This document shows positions 6,350 through 7,474 of a stretch of 7,474 bases of DNA, one piece after another. The position numbers and the translations under genes are program-made. Below the pieces are notes generated by a model. It worked only from the letters and a program-made list of their open reading frames with translations. It was not told the origin of the DNA and did not search any database. The DNA comes from Pseudomonadota bacterium (lineage in GTDB: Bacteria > Pseudomonadota > Gammaproteobacteria > Burkholderiales > Burkholderiaceae_B). The stretch lies in the NCBI GenBank assembly GCA_023427085.1, contig JAEZBO010000017.1, positions 1-7,474 of the forward strand. The letters are read 5' to 3'. Each line of letters begins with the position of its first letter. Position 1 is the stretch's first letter.

Positions 6350-6489
6350 CGGCCGTGGCGGCGGACCGGCGCGGCTCCTCGACACGGTGCCGCCATGCCG
6401 GGAAAGATCGCGCTGCCGCCGCCGCGCGGTACGGCCCGGGGCGCGGAGCCCGGGGCGCGGAGCCCGGGGCCGGCGCGGCACGAGCCGGT
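6350..6489. other. Convergent intergenic spacer between yqeY and the thioesterase gene
   Basis: This 140-bp stretch is extremely GC-rich and has no credible gene. Both flanking genes point into it, so it must hold any terminators. A long-range GGCGGC/GCCGCC pairing (about 6357-6394) and the 14-bp tandem repeat can form strong stems. No T-run follows on either strand, so ordinary intrinsic terminators are not evident. Confidence 0.6.
6435..6470. repeat. 14-bp tandem repeat (CCCGGGGCGCGGAG), about 2.6 copies
   Basis: Two exact copies at 6435-6448 and 6449-6462 are followed by a partial copy CCCGGGGC at 6463-6470. Each copy begins with the self-complementary CCCGGG, so any two copies can pair to form a GC-only stem with the GCGCGGAG stretch as loop. 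The array lies between two convergent genes and could serve as a bidirectional terminator-like structure. Copy number may vary between strains by slippage. Confidence 0.85.
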
Positions 6490-6909
6490 TCAGTCGCCGC
6501 CGGCCTGCAGCGGGATGATCTTGAACGTGGCGCTGGCCTTGGCCACCAGCGTGCCGTCGGCGCGCCGCACCTCGCCTTCGCAGAAGGCCAGCGTCTTGCC
6601 GCGCCGCAGGCAGCGCGCCTCGATCACCAGGTCGCCACGGCCCGGCTCCATGAAATGGGTGCTCATGTCGATGGTGGCCATGCCCACGTTCAGCGGGTCG
6701 TTGCTGCGGCCCGCCGCGCTGAGCGTGAAATCGAGCGCGCTCATCAGCGCGCCGCCATGCACGTCGCCGCGGCTGTTGCACAGGCTGGCCCGCTGCGGCA
6801 GCCGGGTGCGGACGCTGTCGGCGTCCAGGTACTCGGCCTGCAGGCCGAGCAGATCCATGAACGGGATATCGAGGCCGAAATGACCGTGCTCGACGGTCTT
6901 GCGGCTCAT
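6490..6909 (-). CDS. PaaI-family (hotdog fold) acyl-CoA thioesterase
   Basis: This 139-residue cytoplasmic protein has the length and motif order of single-domain hotdog thioesterases, which hydrolyse acyl-CoA or aryl-CoA esters. The family core is N45-S-R-G-D-V-H51-G52-G53-A-L-M-S-A-L-D60-F-T-L-S-A-A. Here HGG and the helix acidic residue D60 are the expected active-site features. Later strands VGMATIDMSTHFMEPGRGDLV and LRRGKTLAFCEGEV, plus DGTLVAKASATFKI at the end, are also typical. The ATG at 6907-6909 overlaps the lipoprotein stop codon as ATGA, with a weak GAGG a few bases upstream inside the lipoprotein gene, so translation is probably coupled. The substrate cannot be told from sequence, and no phenylacetate-degradation genes are nearby. 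Calling it PaaI itself would be too specific. Confidence 0.88.
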   Translation of the reverse strand: MSRKTVEHGHFGLDIPFMDLLGLQAEYLDADSVRTRLPQRASLCNSRGDVHGGALMSALDFTLSAAGRSNDPLNVGMATIDMSTHFMEPGRGDLVIEARCLRRGKTLAFCEGEVRRADGTLVAKASATFKIIPLQAGGD

Positions 6910-7352
6910 CGGCGCCTCGGCTTGCCGTCTTCGGCCGGCCGCGGCATGTAGGCGCGGCAGGTCGGCACGCCGAATTCGATCGACTCGCGCAGCGCGGCAG
7001 CAGCGTCGGCGTCGTAGATGCTGGCGTTCAACAGTGTCAGCGTGACATCGGCGCGGTCGGGGCCGGCCGGCTTGACGTCGGCGCGCGCGAAGACGTTCTG
7101 GGTGCGCGCGGCGTAGACCTCGGCGCGGCCACCGGTCGACGGATCGCCCGAGACCCGCACCGAATTCTGGTTGCTGCCGCGCAGGCATTGCTGCATCTGT
7201 TCCTGCGCGCGTGCCAGCGCCTGCTGCGCGCCGACCGGCGCCTGGAAAGTGCGATGGATGGCGCGTTCGCCGCCGCCATCCTGGATGCCCAGCGAGGTGC
7301 AGGCGCCCAGCAGCACGACGGTGGCGGCACTGGCCGCAATGATCTTGAACAT
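6906..7352 (-). CDS. Small putative outer-membrane lipoprotein of unknown function
   Basis: This is a 148-residue precursor. It opens MFKIIAASAATVVLLGAC: a short n-region with one Lys, a hydrophobic core, and the lipobox L-G-A-C with C18 as the predicted lipidated residue. The next residues, Thr-Ser, carry no Asp at +2, so outer-membrane sorting by Lol is expected. The mature part is hydrophilic and has two further cysteines, C56 (QMQQCLRG) and C132 (GVPTCRAYM), that could form a periplasmic disulfide. It ends in a basic GKPRRR tail. I do not recognise the family. The start at 7352 is chosen over the ATG at 7367 because GGAGAG ends about 6 nt before it and because it gives a normal signal peptide. 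Its stop overlaps the thioesterase start by ATGA. The functional link between a lipoprotein and a cytoplasmic thioesterase is unclear. Confidence 0.82.
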   Translation of the reverse strand: MFKIIAASAATVVLLGACTSLGIQDGGGERAIHRTFQAPVGAQQALARAQEQMQQCLRGSNQNSVRVSGDPSTGGRAEVYAARTQNVFARADVKPAGPDRADVTLTLLNASIYDADAAAALRESIEFGVPTCRAYMPRPAEDGKPRRR

Positions 7353-7357
7353 CAAAA

Positions 7358-7363
7358 CTCTCC
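7358..7363 (-). promoter_or_regulatory. Ribosome binding site of the lipoprotein gene (GGAGAG)
   Basis: The minus strand reads GGAGAG, then TTTTG and the ATG at 7352. The spacing is normal and selects this start. The upstream ATG at 7367 lies before this site and would leave it inside the coding region. Confidence 0.7.
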
Positions 7364-7380
7364 ACATCTAGGTGGCGGTC

Positions 7381-7411
7381 ATTATGCTTGATTTGGCGCC
7401 ACGGCCGGCAA
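7381..7411 (-). promoter_or_regulatory. Predicted promoter of the lipoprotein-thioesterase unit
   Basis: On the minus strand, CATAAT (7381-7386, 5 of 6 to the -10 consensus) lies in an AT-rich pocket of otherwise GC-rich DNA. The best -35 candidate is TTGCCG (7406-7411), but its 19-nt spacer is longer than ideal. Transcription would begin near 7374, leaving a leader of about 20 nt before the ATG at 7352. The -10 is more convincing than the -35. Confidence 0.5.
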
Positions 7412-7444
7412 GCCGATGCCGCGGTGCCCTGCCCGGCGGCCGAT

Positions 7445-7474
7445 GCCAGGGCGCGCGACAGCCCGCGCCCTGGC
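7445..7474. terminator. Perfect 11-bp inverted repeat at the window end, terminator-like
   Basis: GCCAGGGCGCG (7445-7455) and CGCGCCCTGGC (7464-7474) are exact reverse complements around an 8-nt loop. Such a strong stem upstream of the lipoprotein promoter most likely ends transcription of a gene beyond the window edge. Whether a T-run follows cannot be seen because the sequence stops at the stem. Confidence 0.55.

Noticed and set aside
5765..6436. Direct repeat GCGCGGTACGGCC at 5765-5777 and 6424-6436 flanking yqeY, suggesting a mobile cassette
   Set aside because: A 13-bp match is expected by chance in several kilobases of DNA this GC-rich. There is no integrase, no inverted terminal repeat and no compositional break around yqeY.
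7352..7367. Lipoprotein start at the ATG at 7367 (MWRVLMFK...)
   Set aside because: The Shine-Dalgarno GGAGAG lies downstream of that ATG and is correctly spaced for the ATG at 7352, which also gives a conventional signal peptide.

Overview
The window is high-GC DNA from a proteobacterium. Protein style, an ImuB-DnaE2 cassette and a YqeY of this type point to a betaproteobacterium of the order Burkholderiales, probably Alcaligenaceae (Bordetella/Achromobacter-like). That placement is inferred from remembered family sequences, not from a search.

Positions 1-4295 (+ strand) hold the 3' half of imuB and a complete dnaE2, 12 nt apart. This is the distal part of the SOS mutagenesis cassette (imuA-imuB-dnaE2). 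ImuB is a catalytically dead Y-family polymerase homologue that bridges to the sliding clamp, and DnaE2 is the C-family translesion polymerase. imuA and any LexA box would lie upstream of the window. DnaE2 has its polymerase aspartates, a low-complexity Ala/Ser/Thr-rich insert of about 50 residues, and a PHP domain that has lost expected metal ligands.

Positions 4296-4370 separate dnaE2 from the convergent dadA. This short spacer and the dadA 3' end carry three tandem copies of a roughly 25-bp hairpin unit. The third copy contains the dadA stop codon.

Positions 4371-5618 (- strand) encode DadA, the FAD-dependent D-amino acid dehydrogenase small subunit. It has a good Shine-Dalgarno sequence, a recognisable sigma70-type promoter and a leader built from three GCCGGC palindromes. 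Its 269-bp divergent intergenic region is shared with yqeY (5888-6349, +), a GatB/YqeY-domain protein. An isolated palindrome sits upstream of yqeY.

Positions 6350-6489 are a convergent spacer holding a GC-rich 14-bp tandem repeat. Positions 6490-7352 (- strand) form a two-gene unit: a small lipoprotein followed by a PaaI-like hotdog thioesterase, joined by an ATGA stop/start overlap. The unit is preceded by a probable promoter. The window ends on a perfect 11-bp inverted repeat that looks like the terminator of a gene outside the window.

No mobile element, CRISPR array, tRNA or rRNA was seen. The gene content is ordinary chromosomal. The points worth a second look are local: the DnaE2 insert and PHP substitutions, the repeated hairpin across the dadA stop, and the palindromes in the dadA/yqeY intergenic region.
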